A stretch of 64,000 nt of DNA, from contig JAQFVV010006733.1 of assembly GCA_028023455.1 (NCBI GenBank), positions 1 through 64,000 on the forward strand. Reading direction: 5' to 3'. This DNA comes from Epiperipatus broadwayi (Eukaryota; Onychophora; Udeonychophora; Euonychophora; Peripatidae). Shown here one piece after another: positions 12,409-23,760 of this stretch. The notes below the pieces were generated by a model that was not told the origin of the DNA, did not search any database, and saw only the letters and a list, made by a program, of their open reading frames with translations. The position numbers and the translations under genes were made by a program. The first letter of the stretch is position 1; the number at the start of each line of letters is the position of its first letter.

Positions 12409-13887
12409 TCAACCATTATCAATCCACTGCAGGATGAAGGTCTCTCCAAGTTTAATCCATCTTCTCCGATCTTTAGCTTCTCTTCTCCACATCACTCCTA
12501 CACATTTTCTTATTTCATCCATCCATCTTACATGTGGTCTCCTTCTGGGTCTTTTACAATCTCTTGGAATCCAGTTTAAAATTTCAATTGTCCATCTATT
12601 ATCATCTCTTCTAGCAATATGTCCAGCCCAACTCCACTTCAATCTTTTAATTTTTTCAATGAGGTCAGTAACACCTGTTTGTTTTCTTACCCATACATTG
12701 TGTTTTCGATCTCTTCTTGTTACTCCCAACATACATCTCTCCATACTTCTTTGAGTGGTCTGAAGTCTCTGTATTGATCTTCTATTAAGTGTCCAAGTCT
12801 CAGATCCATAAGTAAGAACTGGTAAAACACATTTGTTAAAAACCTTTCTTTTCAAACACATAGGCATATTTCCTTTTAATATCAAGTTATTTCTACCAAA
12901 AGCACTCCAACCAAGTTTAATTCTATGATTAATTTCCTCTATTATGTTTCCATCTGTATTAATAATCTGACCAAGGTATTTGTAACTCTTAACTTCTTCT
13001 AATTCATCATAATCAATCTTTATTTTCATATTTTGAGCAAATCGATTAAACATTATTTTAGTCTTTTTAACATTTATCTTTAGTCCTACTTTCCTACTTT
13101 CATCTGATAACTCCTGCAACATTTCCTGCAGCTCGGAAGCATTATTTGCAAAAACAACTACATCATCTGCGAAATCTAAATGACTTAAATAATCTCCATT
13201 TACTTTCACTCCTTTAGTTTCCCATTTTAATCCACAAAATACTTCTTGCAGCACTGCTGTAAAAAGTTTTGGAGATATGGAGTCACCTTGTCTTACACCT
13301 TTCTCAATGTTGACTTTCCCAGTATCATTATGTAATCTAATTGTTGCTGTTGCATTTTTATAAATATTCTTTAAAATATGACAATATCCTGGATCTATAC
13401 CTTGATGATCCAATGCTTTAATCACTGAAGAAATGTGTATAGAATCAAATGCCTTTTCATAATCTACAAATCCAAAACATAATGACAACTCATATTCATT
13501 TGTCCTTTCTATAACTTCTCTCAATACTTGAATATGATCTACTGTACTAAAACCACTTTTAAATCCAGCTTGTTCTCTTGGTTGGTGAAAATCCAAGGTT
13601 CTCTGTAGACGAGTTGTAATTATCTTGGTAAAAATTTTATATAAAACTGATAAAAGGCTGATAGGTCTGTAATTTCTAATATCTTCTTTATCACCTTTTT
13701 TAAATATTAATATTATTACTGCATTCTTCCAATCATCCAGTACATCTTTATCATTTAGACATTTGGTATATAACTTTGCTAATATTTTTTCTGTTTCTTC
13801 ACCTGCTTCTTTTAATATATCAATTATAATTCCATCATTACCTGTAGCCTTTCCTTTTTTCATACATTTAATTGCATTTCTCACTTC
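12409..13887 (-). CDS. RTE polyprotein, C-terminal half: reverse transcriptase
   Basis: This is the continuation of the endonuclease frame after one TAA. It opens with the fingers motif KKGKATGNDGI, then KKGDKEDIRNYRPISLL, motif A FVDYEKAFDSI (catalytic Asp141 counted from the GTG at 13884), GVRQGDSISPKLF (196-208) and FADDVVVF (Asp240/241). The thumb region follows, with a basic C-terminus holding WAGHIARRDD and RWMDEIRK, shared by RTE proteins. All catalytic residues remain. There is no good AUG next to the stop, so on its own this half would need readthrough or an internal start. The nonsense codon probably makes the copy non-autonomous. Confidence 0.9.
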   Translation of the reverse strand, partial: EVRNAIKCMKKGKATGNDGIIIDILKEAGEETEKILAKLYTKCLNDKDVLDDWKNAVIILIFKKGDKEDIRNYRPISLLSVLYKIFTKIITTRLQRTLDFHQPREQAGFKSGFSTVDHIQVLREVIERTNEYELSLCFGFVDYEKAFDSIHISSVIKALDHQGIDPGYCHILKNIYKNATATIRLHNDTGKVNIEKGVRQGDSISPKLFTAVLQEVFCGLKWETKGVKVNGDYLSHLDFADDVVVFANNASELQEMLQELSDESRKVGLKINVKKTKIMFNRFAQNMKIKIDYDELEEVKSYKYLGQIINTDGNIIEEINHRIKLGWSAFGRNNLILKGNMPMCLKRKVFNKCVLPVLTYGSETWTLNRRSIQRLQTTQRSMERCMLGVTRRDRKHNVWVRKQTGVTDLIEKIKRLKWSWAGHIARRDDNRWTIEILNWIPRDCKRPRRRPHVRWMDEIRKCVGVMWRREAKDRRRWIKLGETFILQWIDNG

Positions 13888-15396
13888 TTAATTTAAAATT
13901 CTGGGCAATTCGGAAGATGTAACAGATATAGGAGGTACTTGTTCTTTATTACTATATAATTCTTGATAAAAATCTTCTACCAATTTCATAATATCATCCC
14001 TCTTTTTAGTAATAATTCCATCTTTTTTCCTTATTGCAGATATAAATTTCCTACCAATACCAAAATGTTGTTTTACATTCTTAAGACTTTTATTTTCTTC
14101 TACAGCTTTTCTTGCTAGTTCACAGTTATACTTTCTTATATCATTTTCAACTCTTTTCCGCACCATTTTACAAAATTCGAGATATTCAATTCTTTTTAAT
14201 GCATCATTCTTGCATATCTTTATATTCCTTCTTTTCTTCATAAGTTCTCTAGTCTCAGTAGAAATTTTATTAGTCAATTGCTGCTTTTTTCTACCAGCTA
14301 TCTTTGTTGCAGTTTTTAAAAGTGTATCAGTTATTTTCATATTAATTTCATTCAAATCTGAATCATGTTCAAAATCTACTAATACTTGAAACCGATTTGT
14401 AAGTTCTAATTTAAATTCATTAGAATGTTTCTGAAGATTAGGAATATCAACTGTAAATATAGTTTTTCTTAATAATTTTTGTCTCTCTAGTTTTACATTA
14501 ACATGTATCTTACCCCTTACTAATCGATGATCACTTCCTGTGTTAAATTTATTAAGAACATTACAATCTTGAAATATGTATTTCCTGTTAGTCAAAATAT
14601 AATCCAATTCTGCTGTACCTTCATTTGGATGCTTCCATGTCCATTTCCTTCTAACATTTTTCTCAAAAAAAGAATTCATAATATAAAGTTTTTCCTTCTC
14701 TGCAAACTCCACAAGTCTATGTCCTCTCTCATTTCTATTACCATAATCAAAATTACCTACAACACTTTCATCTTTCATTTGTTTGCCAATTCTAGCATTA
14801 AAATCTCCCATAACAATTTTAAAATGTTGTTTACTCTGATCAAAAGCCTTTTGTACATCCATATAAAAATCTTCTACTACTTCATCACTGTGAGAACTTG
14901 TTGGGGCATAAACCTGAATTATCTGCATTTGATATCTGCTATTAAGTTGTATAACTAATCTTGCCACTCTGTCTGATACACCATCAATCTCCACAATATT
15001 GTTCTTCCACTTTTTATTTATAATGAATCCTACTCCACTTGTATTTCCAATATTTGTGCCTTTATAATAGAGCATATGTCCATTTTTTAAATCAATTGTC
15101 TCTTCACCTTTTCTTCTAACTTCACAAAGTCCAATAATATCCCATTTAATATAAGAAAGTTCTTCTTCTAATTCTTGCAATCTTCCTTCACTTGAAAGTG
15201 ATCTGCAGTTGTAAGTACCTAAATAAAAAGTCGTCATCAAATGGCAGCCTGGGTCCGCCTCCAGGATATTCTTAGCACCCTCCACCTTCGGCCACCAACC
15301 GCTGCCTTGGTTGGTGACTTTACAGCCTCCTGGGATTAAGGGCCATGCTTTATTTTTGTCTGTCATAATTGTATAATTGGGAAAAATCTTTATCAT
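13888..15396 (-). CDS. RTE polyprotein, N-terminal half: APE-type endonuclease
   Basis: The 502-residue product nicks target DNA to prime reverse transcription. All signature positions of the exonuclease-endonuclease-phosphatase fold are present: GTYNC (Asn63), GLCEVRR (Glu92), VYAPTS (162-167), MGDFNARIG (Asp198, Asn200), ELDYI (263-267) and GSDHR (Asp289, His290). Residues about 310-500 form a basic linker leading toward the polymerase. The first Met follows closely on an upstream in-frame stop, and a second Met (MTDKNK) is 10 residues in. The frame ends at TAA 13888-13890 and, two codons later, is in frame with the reverse-transcriptase half, so both were one protein of about 995 codons, normal for RTE. 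The endonuclease by itself looks undamaged. Confidence 0.9.
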   Translation of the reverse strand: MIKIFPNYTIMTDKNKAWPLIPGGCKVTNQGSGWWPKVEGAKNILEADPGCHLMTTFYLGTYNCRSLSSEGRLQELEEELSYIKWDIIGLCEVRRKGEETIDLKNGHMLYYKGTNIGNTSGVGFIINKKWKNNIVEIDGVSDRVARLVIQLNSRYQMQIIQVYAPTSSHSDEVVEDFYMDVQKAFDQSKQHFKIVMGDFNARIGKQMKDESVVGNFDYGNRNERGHRLVEFAEKEKLYIMNSFFEKNVRRKWTWKHPNEGTAELDYILTNRKYIFQDCNVLNKFNTGSDHRLVRGKIHVNVKLERQKLLRKTIFTVDIPNLQKHSNEFKLELTNRFQVLVDFEHDSDLNEINMKITDTLLKTATKIAGRKKQQLTNKISTETRELMKKRRNIKICKNDALKRIEYLEFCKMVRKRVENDIRKYNCELARKAVEENKSLKNVKQHFGIGRKFISAIRKKDGIITKKRDDIMKLVEDFYQELYSNKEQVPPISVTSSELPRILN

Positions 15397-16500
15397 TTAC
15401 ACAAACATTCATTCTGCCTTATCAGGCACTGAGAAGAAAGACCATGGTGTTTCTTGATCTTAAACTCAGAGGTAAAAAGCCAATAAACTCACCACGCTGG
15501 CTAATGCATGTTGGTGAGCAGCCCATCCATGTTCGTATACTATATGAATAAACATATAGTAATAACAGCTGCAACGACAAGAACGTATGGAGTGGACATT
15601 AGGAATTTGCCCTGCTCGGTTCCTTTAAGGCCTCCAAGAGGAATCAAAGGGTATCCTTTCAGTTAATAGCAAACTCCTTTCTGCAGCCAAAAAAAAAAAG
15701 ATCATGATAAAATACAGTATTTAAAAAAACCAGCGTTAAGACCAGAAACAACTAATCGGAAAACTAGTCTGTTTAGCATTAAATAGTAACTATATGTAAT
15801 AAGACTTTGAGACATAACTTTAAAAAATAATTTCTAACAAATCACTTGATTATTTGCGAAAAGTATTACTTTACAAATTTAAATATTTTATTCACTATAT
15901 GTTCTGCAAACATATATAGTTGTATTCAAGAAGAGTTGTATTTATTTTTAATTAGGTTTAAAATTTATGTTTGAGCTAAAAATGATATGATACTAAATAA
16001 TTAGGAATAATCCCTAATATATAATCATCTTGTTGCCAAATTAGTAAGAGCAAATAATTTGACACTTGCAGATTATGTTTAGAAATTTCACAAATTTATT
16101 GCTTGCATTAATATGAATTCCAGAGATGTTTTAAAAGTTTCTTAACTGACAACAACTGTTATCTAGAGACTTTTGTTATATTGTATTTGGCCTCCAAGTT
16201 GAAAGATTATCATACCTGTCAAATAAAACATCTGAAAAATTTATTAAATAAACAAAAATGACTTAGTTTGTTCTTATTCATTTATTTGTGGATTTAATTT
16301 ATATTTGTGTTTATTTGTATTTATTCTGTAACCTTTTACTTTCTATGATTTAAGATTAATTGCTCTACTTATCATCTTTTTCTTGTTTAAAAATAATAAT
16401 AAATCACATACTATTATTTAAAAATTAAGTATGTAAACTTTGTATGACTACCAATACATTACCAATAGAGGGTGAAATAGATTAATTGCAAGAGGAGTAT

Positions 16501-16613
16501 GTCAAGCGTTGTTAGCTGAGAGGTCAGTGCAGCCACTTTATAAGAAGCAATTGGTTGCAGACAGTTGTTGTGGGTTCGTCTCCCAGCCGATGCTATGACA
16601 AATGAAAAAAAAA
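16501..16613 (+). mobile_element. tRNA-derived SINE copy
   Basis: A copy of a ~113-bp SINE starting GTCAAGCGTTGTTAGC. Its A-box-like GTTAGCTGAGAGGTC resembles class II (Leu/Ser) tRNAs and its B box is GGGTTCGTCTCCC. It ends in GATGCTATGACAAATG and an A-tail. I see no clear TSD here. RNA polymerase III transcription is inferred from the boxes. Confidence 0.8.
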
Positions 16614-16894
16614 TCCTGAGCTGTATATCAAAATGAAAAAAATGTTAAGATTTAATTTTTATCCTGAGTGCTTCCACTCTGTACAATTCTTTAATCACCA
16701 TCGACTATTATTGTTTAAATATTACAAAAATAATCAAATGGTTTTTGCTTGAAAATTCAATAAGAAGATTGATTAACAGTGGTGATAGATCTGGGTCATG
16801 AACTAAGCCTGATAGACTCTACTACTGTTCCAAAACATATACAGGCATTTATATATTAAAAATGATGGTATGACCAATAAATCACTTTACAAAT

Positions 16895-17020
16895 TTGGGG
16901 ATATTAGATGATGGGCACTAGATAGGGATTTTATCACAAATCTTCTGCATCCATTGATTACTCTGGCTTGCACTGAGTGGTGCTGCTGTATGGAGAGTTA
17001 AGCATTTGTGCAAAATCTTA
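16895..17020. repeat. Family B repeat fragment
   Basis: It matches the right part of the unit at 59392-59590: a GGGCACTAGATAGGGATTTTAT-like block, then GCATCCATTGATTA, GCACTGAGTGGTGCTGCTGTAT and the end sequence. The left end is not obvious. Confidence 0.5.
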
Positions 17021-18774
17021 TCACTATCATGTTTTTTTTTAATTTTATAGTTAGCACTTCAACACTTATCTGACCAGTCCAAATTAGCCTGAGATCTTAA
17101 CTATGTTGTTAAGAATATTTAAATATCAATTTACTGATCTCTATTGGATGATTATATGAATTGTTTATAAGCTGCCTACTTGAAAAAAAATCTAAGCTTG
17201 GTTCACCCAGCACAGATTTGAGTCTCATGCCATGAGGACAGAAAGTGGACGTACTAATTGTTATATTATGAGACTTCCTAAAATTTCAAATAATCACCTG
17301 TACTGATTTTAAATGGCTTCAATGTTATTATTACCCATATATAAATATAACATTAATTAGTGAAATGAAATAAGCATAAGAAATCTATTGAAGAAAACCT
17401 GTGTTCTTTACCACTTTCATCATCATCATTGTCTTATCTCACCTTTCTTATACCATTACAATATTTATTATTTTATTAATATGTACTATTTTTTACTGTA
17501 CGTCATTATATCATATTTAACATATATTTATTTACAAAGCTTAAACAGTGACAAAGATATTTTTATAATTTCCAGTTGAATTATTTTGTTCATGTAAATA
17601 AACTTTTTAAAACATAAATAATTAATTGCTTTTAAAACTGAATCATATTTGCAAGTCAGTTGAAAGTAAATATGCATAAAACCACAATTTTAAAATAAAA
17701 ATAAAATTTGTGCAATAAATACTGGAATTAAAAGTATACAAAATACAGTACCCAAATTATTTATAATATTATACAATAATAACTTTTCTTTAATTCCATT
17801 CTAGAACCATCTATGTACGTGTAGGTAACAATAGATAAAGTTCCAATTAAATTTTTAGATTAGTTTATGCTTATTAGCCTTCACTAATGAGGAATCTTAT
17901 ATAGTATTCAGATTTTTAATACATTCTACTGTAAATAAATGTTTTAAGTTCATAAGTTATTCATCCAATGTAAAATAATAAGTTTGTTCTTTTAGAATAT
18001 ATATATATTATGTGTATATTTCAGTTCTACCTCATAAGCTAGAGATCTTGAACATCTATAACCGATTAAAAAATAGTGGCCTAGATTATATATATATAAG
18101 TGTCTCATTACTTTGAAATATATAAAGTATATGCGGCAATTATAGCATGTTTGTTAGATGTTAAAAATTCAAGCATATCTTATACGTCTGGAGATCTAAG
18201 ATATATATGGACTGATTAGATGATGGTTTATATTCTTAAAGTTTTATATGCCATAAAAAGACTAAAAGTCATATATTATTTAATTATGTATATTCTAGTT
18301 TCAGATTATTCATTACTTATTATATAAATGCATGTGTATATGTTATGATCTAAAGGTTATATCAGGACTTGTAATTATTTCTAATTTTAATAAATGGTTG
18401 ATAATAAGTTTTAAAATGCTTATATGAAGTGAATGGTGGCAAAGTTCTAAATGCTGAAAACTTTATAATTATAAATTAACATAATATATATATAGCTAAT
18501 TCTGTATTTGTAACTTTATAGTTAAAAAAATAGATTTTTTTGTGTTCAAAATCGAATAATTTTATGTTATGAATTGTATAGAATAATATAAAGTGGTTAT
18601 TGGCTGAATACTGGCTGCTCACTATTCAATAATGGTGAAGATCAATAACTAAAAACTACTTTGTGGTTCTGATTTAAATCTGTAGCTATTGAATAATGTT
18701 AATTCTTGCTTACATTATGTGTTGTAGAATAGATTACCACTATAAATGCACTTTTAAATGGAAGAGCTAGGTGA
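17021..18774. other. AT-rich stretch without a recognised gene
   Basis: It contains several TATATA runs. No gene, SINE or long repeat was recognised. Confidence 0.4.
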
Positions 18775-20335
18775 TTATTCATAGCACCCTTTCATCTTTC
18801 AATTATTTTCCAATTTTAGCATTAAAGTCTCACATGGCTATTTTAAAATGTTGTTTGATATGATCAAATACATTTGTTCAATCTTCTACTTCTTCATTGC
18901 AATAAGAATGTTTTGTTGGATAAACTTAAATTTTTTGCATTTGGTATCTTTTATTAAAGTGAATCTTGCCATTCTGTCTGATATGCTATCAATTTTCACT
19001 ACATTGTTTTTCAACTTATTTATAATGAATCCTATTCAAGTTGAGCTTCCCATATTTATTTATGCCTTTATAATAACATGAAAGTCTAAAATCTTTGACA
19101 GATGTGCCTTAAAAGTACTTATATGATAGCCAATCACATGTAGTAATGACTGCACAGGGAACTCTCAATTCAAAACATAAGCCAGACTCAAGCATTTTGA
19201 ACTAAGAGCATGAAGCTTTAAACATCTTCATATTTAATTCACTAAATATTATATACATATAAACAATGTGAAATCTTTCAATTTACTTAAATGTGAAGAT
19301 GTTTAAAGCTTCATGCTCTTAGTTCAAAATGCTTGAGTCTGGCTTATTTATATATAATTTAAGTAAAGAAGAAGGTGGTACCATCTTTTTATTGTAAAAT
19401 CTCTGTCTTGTGTTTTGAATTGAGAGCTCCCTGTGCAGTCATTATTACATCTGAATGGCTGTCATATAAGTATTTTTAAGATGCAACTGTCAAAGGTTTT
19501 AGCCTTTCATGTTATTATTATATCATCTGCTTGCATGGTACCATTTTTTTCTCATATAATCTCTGCCTCGTGTTTTGAATTGAGAGTTCCCTGTGCAGTC
19601 ATTATTACATCTGATTGGCTGTCATATAAGTATTTTTAAGATGCAACTGTCAAAAATTTTAGCTCTTCACATTATTATTATATCATCTGCTTGCACTTAA
19701 TAAATTAACATATTTATGCCTTTATAGTAACAATCTATTTTTTAAATCATTTGTTTCTATTTTTCTTTTAACTACACAAAGTCCAGAAATGTGTTACTTT
19801 ATATCAGATAATTCATTTTCTAATTTATCTAATCTTTATTCACTTAGAAATGATTTACTATGTAGCTAAATAAAAAACCATCAATCCACAATCAAGGATT
19901 TTTAGCACCCTTTGTCTCCATCAACCACTTATTAATCAGAAATAAGGCCATACTTTAATTTTATTTGTCATGATTATAAATATTTTTAAAAAAATAACTG
20001 AAAAACACATTCATTCTATCATCAAGAAAATTCAACTAATGTTTTAGTTAAAAATTATCAGGCAACTGAGAAAAAAGACCATGATATTTTTTGGTCTTAA
20101 ATCTAGAGATAAAAAGCCAATAAACTCTCCACACTGATTAATGCACGTTAATGGATAGTCTATTTATGTTCATTTATTATATGAATAATTGTATAGTAGT
20201 GATAGCTGCAGTGACAAGAACATATGGAGTGGACATTAAAAATTTGCCCTATTCATTTCTTTTAAGACATCAAAGAGGAATCAAATAGTTTTCTGTTAGT
20301 TAACAACAAACTCCTTTTTGCAAGCAATATTCTAA
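18775..20335 (-). pseudogene. Decayed RTE copy, endonuclease half, split by an insertion
   Basis: 18775-19078 and 19714-20335 align with 14760-15080 and 15046-15690 of the intact RTE (for example TTTATAATGAATCCTA and CATATGGAGTGGACATTA). It therefore holds the 5' leader and much of the endonuclease but has no reverse-transcriptase part. Many stops and indels make it non-functional. Losing the 3' rather than the 5' end is not what abortive reverse transcription produces, so a later deletion is likely. Confidence 0.85.
19079..19713. mobile_element. Compound family A insertion inside the RTE copy
   Basis: The host sequence TTATGCCTTTATARTAACA is duplicated at both borders (ends near 19078 and 19732), a TSD of about 18-20 bp. 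Inside, an inverted partial copy of family A (19083-19230) faces a direct copy (19296-19510), followed by a second partial direct copy (19540-19690). The blocks GAAGATGTTTAAAGCTTCAT and GCTTGAGTCTGGCTTAT recur. It is non-coding. Confidence 0.75.
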
Positions 20336-20842
20336 TACTCTTAAAAATATCTCAAAAGAACTAAAATACTTCTTCATCAGCAGAACAATATATGACTTAT
20401 TCAGTTAACTTTTTTTTATCTGCATTAGATCAATAATTCACTCTATTTTTCTACTACTACATAATCTTGGGAAGTCAAAACACACTTGGTAGAAATGCTT
20501 TCAAAATAATGAAACCAGATAGGTTATAGACCCATTTCAGTATGAAGCTTTGGATTTGCATTATATTTGTGATAACTAGCTCTAAAATGCATTAGAGTGT
20601 AGGTTTTAAAGCAAATCTTTATTAAAATATTTATTTAATTTTTTATATTTTATCTAGCAATAGCTCTTCATTGTCTTCTATTCTCTAAAAAATAACGTTT
20701 GCGGTAGAAGTTAACTTGTTGACAGCAAAACATTTGATATATAAAATAATCGATAAATCTTTTCTATACATATTTGAGATTCACAGATTGGTTTGCATAC
20801 TCGTTATAAAACTCATTTATGACTTTGTACCTTTTTCGTATA

Positions 20843-20908
20843 CCTTCATCCTGAAGTGAATTGATAATGGTTGAAAATGATGATAATAATGATAATGATG
20901 ATGACCTT
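20843..20908 (+). mobile_element. RTE 3'-end fragment
   Basis: CCTTCATCCTGAAGTG, GATTGATAATGGTTGA and the ATGATG tail match the 3' terminus of the intact RTE. This is a very short 5'-truncated insertion, in plus orientation. Confidence 0.8.
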
Positions 20909-21010
20909 TTTTGTAATTGTTGTTGGGGTTGGAATGGCTTTGTATATTTGTAAGGAACATGATCTTACAATTTATTCACATTAAATAAACTTATAATCGA
21001 GCAGTTATGA

Positions 21011-21120
21011 CTTCTTTTTTTTTTCATATGTCATAGCATCGGCGGAAGGCGAACCCACAACCGTCTGCAACTACTTGCTTGCAAGGCAGCTGCGATGACC
21101 TCTCGGCTAACAACGCTTGA
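21011..21120 (-). mobile_element. tRNA-derived SINE copy with 9-bp TSD
   Basis: The reverse complement carries GTTAGCCGAGAGGTC (A-box-like), GGTTCG (B-box region) and a GATGCTATGACATATG end followed by an A-run (seen here as T-run 21014-21024). CAGTTATGA flanks it at 21002-21010 and 21121-21129. Confidence 0.85.
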
Positions 21121-21129
21121 CAGTTATGA

Positions 21130-21842
21130 ATTTTATAAGTTTAATTACATTGATTTGCAAATTTTTTTTATTAATTTATATACAGTATATAGAATTTAAA
21201 AACAGAGAAAAAAATCAGTTCTAAAAAAAAAAATTGAACACGTTAATAAGCACTGCTGTCTGTCCTTCGTATATACTCATGGCCATTATGTATAAACAAC
21301 CGTTTTTGTTAATTGCTTTTTTTATTTAAAAGAAGAAAACTTTTATTCTTTGGGGACCACTTTTTATTTTATCAAAGTTAATGATTTGGAAGAATTAATT
21401 ATTAACAGTTACATGTACTTAATTTATTAAAAAAAGTATTGCCATGACTAAGCATTTAAAAATATATAATGTTTTTTCTTACCACAAGTTTATGATGAAT
21501 ATCTTTATAAACTTATATGCAAGCAAATTGGACACAACTAAGGTTGATGTGTTTGATGTGATTTAAAAAGTGAATGGTCTGCTTCACAATAAAAGGTATT
21601 CATTTTATTTAGTTACTGAAACATTTTATATCAACATTTGTTTAAAGATTTGTGATGATAGCATTTTACTTACAGTTATATGTAACATTTACTGAGGCTA
21701 TAACCTCGAGAATATGCGTGTAAAATGCAATAGTAGGGACCTCTACAGGTGTTTAACCACAAGCTTACGCTATGGAAGAAAAGAGGGAAAATGTTAGATT
21801 ATTAAATATATTTAGTAACTGAAACACACATGCTTATTATAT
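21130..21842. other. AT-rich stretch without a recognised gene
   Basis: No gene or repeat was recognised. Confidence 0.4.
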
Positions 21843-22240
21843 ACCTGTGTCTATATATATAATATATAGGGGATATGAGAACAGACTTTCACATGACCCA
21901 CCACTATCCACACTATCTCATAATACTGATATACTTGAACACACATATGTTGAAAAGATAAATAGTCACCAATATACGTACGTATTGGATGGACGGTTGA
22001 AGAGTTGGAGTGTGGAGTAGATTGAAGCCTGTCCATTAAAGTATGAGATTTGGCTAACTTAATATATATCTGAGCACTTATAGCATATATATGTAGAGAT
22101 GGTAATTTGGATCAACTGATGATTGCTGGTTTAGCATGAAATACGTATATGTATTCAAGGGTATCAATATTATGAGATAGTGTGGAGAGTGGTGGGTCAT
22201 GTGAAAGTCTGTGCACATATACCCTATATATTAAATATAT
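21843..22240. repeat. Family C hammerhead repeat, head-to-head copy
   Basis: The left arm (21860-21980, minus-oriented) and right arm (22105-22240, plus) are inverted copies of one repeat, sharing CTTTCACATGACCCACCACT against its complement. The centre (21985-22100) resembles the spacer of the tandem unit at 32.2 kb. The right arm has CTGATGA at 22116-22122 and an intact GAAA, but the 3' strand of stem I is deleted, so this ribozyme should be inactive. Confidence 0.75.
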
Positions 22241-22269
22241 TTAGAGAAATTGAAACTTTTATCTTTTCA

Positions 22270-22440
22270 ATATCTCATAGGTTAATATAGAATACTGTTT
22301 TGAAAGGTATTATTCTTCTCTCTTCTCAGGATGTTGTGGCTGGTTTGACTAATACCAGTGCTGTATAAGGATTAACTGTTAATCTTTAGATTTATGAGTA
22401 CTACATTTAAGATAACTCTATCACCAACTAAGTTAAAGAC
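22270..22440 (-). repeat. Family D SINE-like repeat, fragment
   Basis: It matches the reverse complement of 24350-24570 (TTCTCTCTTCTCAGGATGTTG against CTTCTCCTTCT..., and TTTATGAGTACT). It is a degenerate tRNA-related repeat. A third copy starts near 23600. Confidence 0.45.
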
Positions 22441-23599
22441 AACTGTTAAAAGAAATTTTATATACTTATCTATGATATTTTTCTTACTTTTTTTCATTTT
22501 TTTTTCTATTAATGTTTTTCCGTACATTATCGATTATCATAATTATGTTAATGGTTAAAAAATAATCCTGTCAGTAGCCGCTGCAATTAATAACTATCTC
22601 ATTAAAAACGGAATCAAAACAATTTGGTGCTTAACTAAATTATTTTATTATAGTAGGTTTAAATGCATACTTTATTGTCTGTGTTAAATGTCTAATTTAA
22701 TAAAATAATATTTAAACAATTAAAATTATTTGAGCAAATTCAGGATTCATGGTTCATAAATTGATTATTGTTAATTATGCAAATGATAAAATAAAATGTA
22801 AACTCATTTACAAAATTAATAACGGTAGTATAGAATTTCAAACATTTAAAATATCTTCTATTTCAATTATCCTAATGAATCAATATTTTAATAACAATTT
22901 TGATTTTAATGAAAATTATATTAATTTTATAAAATTTAAATAAACAGTTTAATCTTTAACAGTTAAAAAAAAACTGATGTATAAATAAAAAGTAAAACTA
23001 AGGGAATATTAATAGAAATTATGTTAATATATGTTATTTTTATTTTATTTAACAAAACTTCGTCTCCCGTCCTCATTTCGTTCACTTTGAATTTTTTGCT
23101 TTTTTTATATTACGATTTTCACTTTAGTTATTTAAAAGTAATAAGTCATTCAGTTAACTATAAATTTTATATTCTGTCTAAAAGTAAAAGAGTTCTAGCT
23201 ATAGAATTAATGATTTAATCAGCTGACCATCTAAACTAAATAATGTGATCTTCATGTGATTGGCAAAAAAATATGTTTTTTCATTGTTCTACAAATATTT
23301 TAAATTCATATAAGTTACGATTGTTTTAACATGACGTCATATGCAAACAATAATATGTAAAATTATTTTAAGAAAATTTTAAAAATTCACTTATATAATT
23401 GTGACAGATTTTACACAAAAAATAATTACACTTACTTTTGCAAACATTTGCCTTAATGTTTGTGACACAATAGTTTACTCGCAATTATATATATATATGT
23501 TGTACTATTTACATCATCTACTTGAATTTTAAATGTTTTGTTTTTTTTTATAAAAAAAAATTAAAACCATCTTTTTTTCTAAATATTTTCAGTTGGTAT
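22441..23599. other. AT-rich stretch without a recognised gene
   Basis: Small open frames at 22749-22943 and 23021-23218 are composed of Ile/Asn/Phe/Lys-rich AT codons and show no domain. I regard them as chance. Confidence 0.4.
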
Positions 23600-23760
23600 A
23601 ATTCAAGGTTAATATAGAGCACTACATTTTGGGTGATATTATTTTCCACTCTTTTTTAGATATTGTGGAGCTGACATGTGGAAATACTAGCATGAGAATA
23701 AAACTAGTGTCATATATCACTTTGCCCTTAGTTCAGATTCTGTCCTTATCTGATAAGATT
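23600..23760 (-). repeat. Family D SINE-like repeat, second fragment
   Basis: Its GGTTAATATAGAGCACTACATTTT and GATATTGTGG blocks align with 22280-22350. The tRNA-like end is lost. Confidence 0.4.

Larger units (their letters stand above)
12392..15700 (-). mobile_element. Near full-length RTE-clade non-LTR retrotransposon
   Basis: A 3.3-kb element reads from about 15700 to 12392 on the minus strand. It holds an untranslated leader of about 300 bp, an apurinic-like endonuclease, a reverse transcriptase and a short 3' end made of ATGATG repeats, the usual tail of RTE elements. ATCATGAT occurs at both ends (12384-12391 and 15701-15708) and is a candidate TSD, though its likeness to the ATGATG tail leaves the left border uncertain. 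One in-frame TAA at 13888-13890 splits the protein. Decayed relatives lie at 18775-20335, 20843-20908, 25495-25605, 49770-49955 and 55290-56375. Confidence 0.9.

Noticed and set aside
12434-12754. 106-codon plus-strand frame
   Set aside because: Antisense shadow of the RTE reverse-transcriptase C-terminus.
14527-14958. 143-codon open frame on the plus strand
   Set aside because: It is antisense to the RTE endonuclease, which has all catalytic motifs. The plus-strand peptide has no domain.
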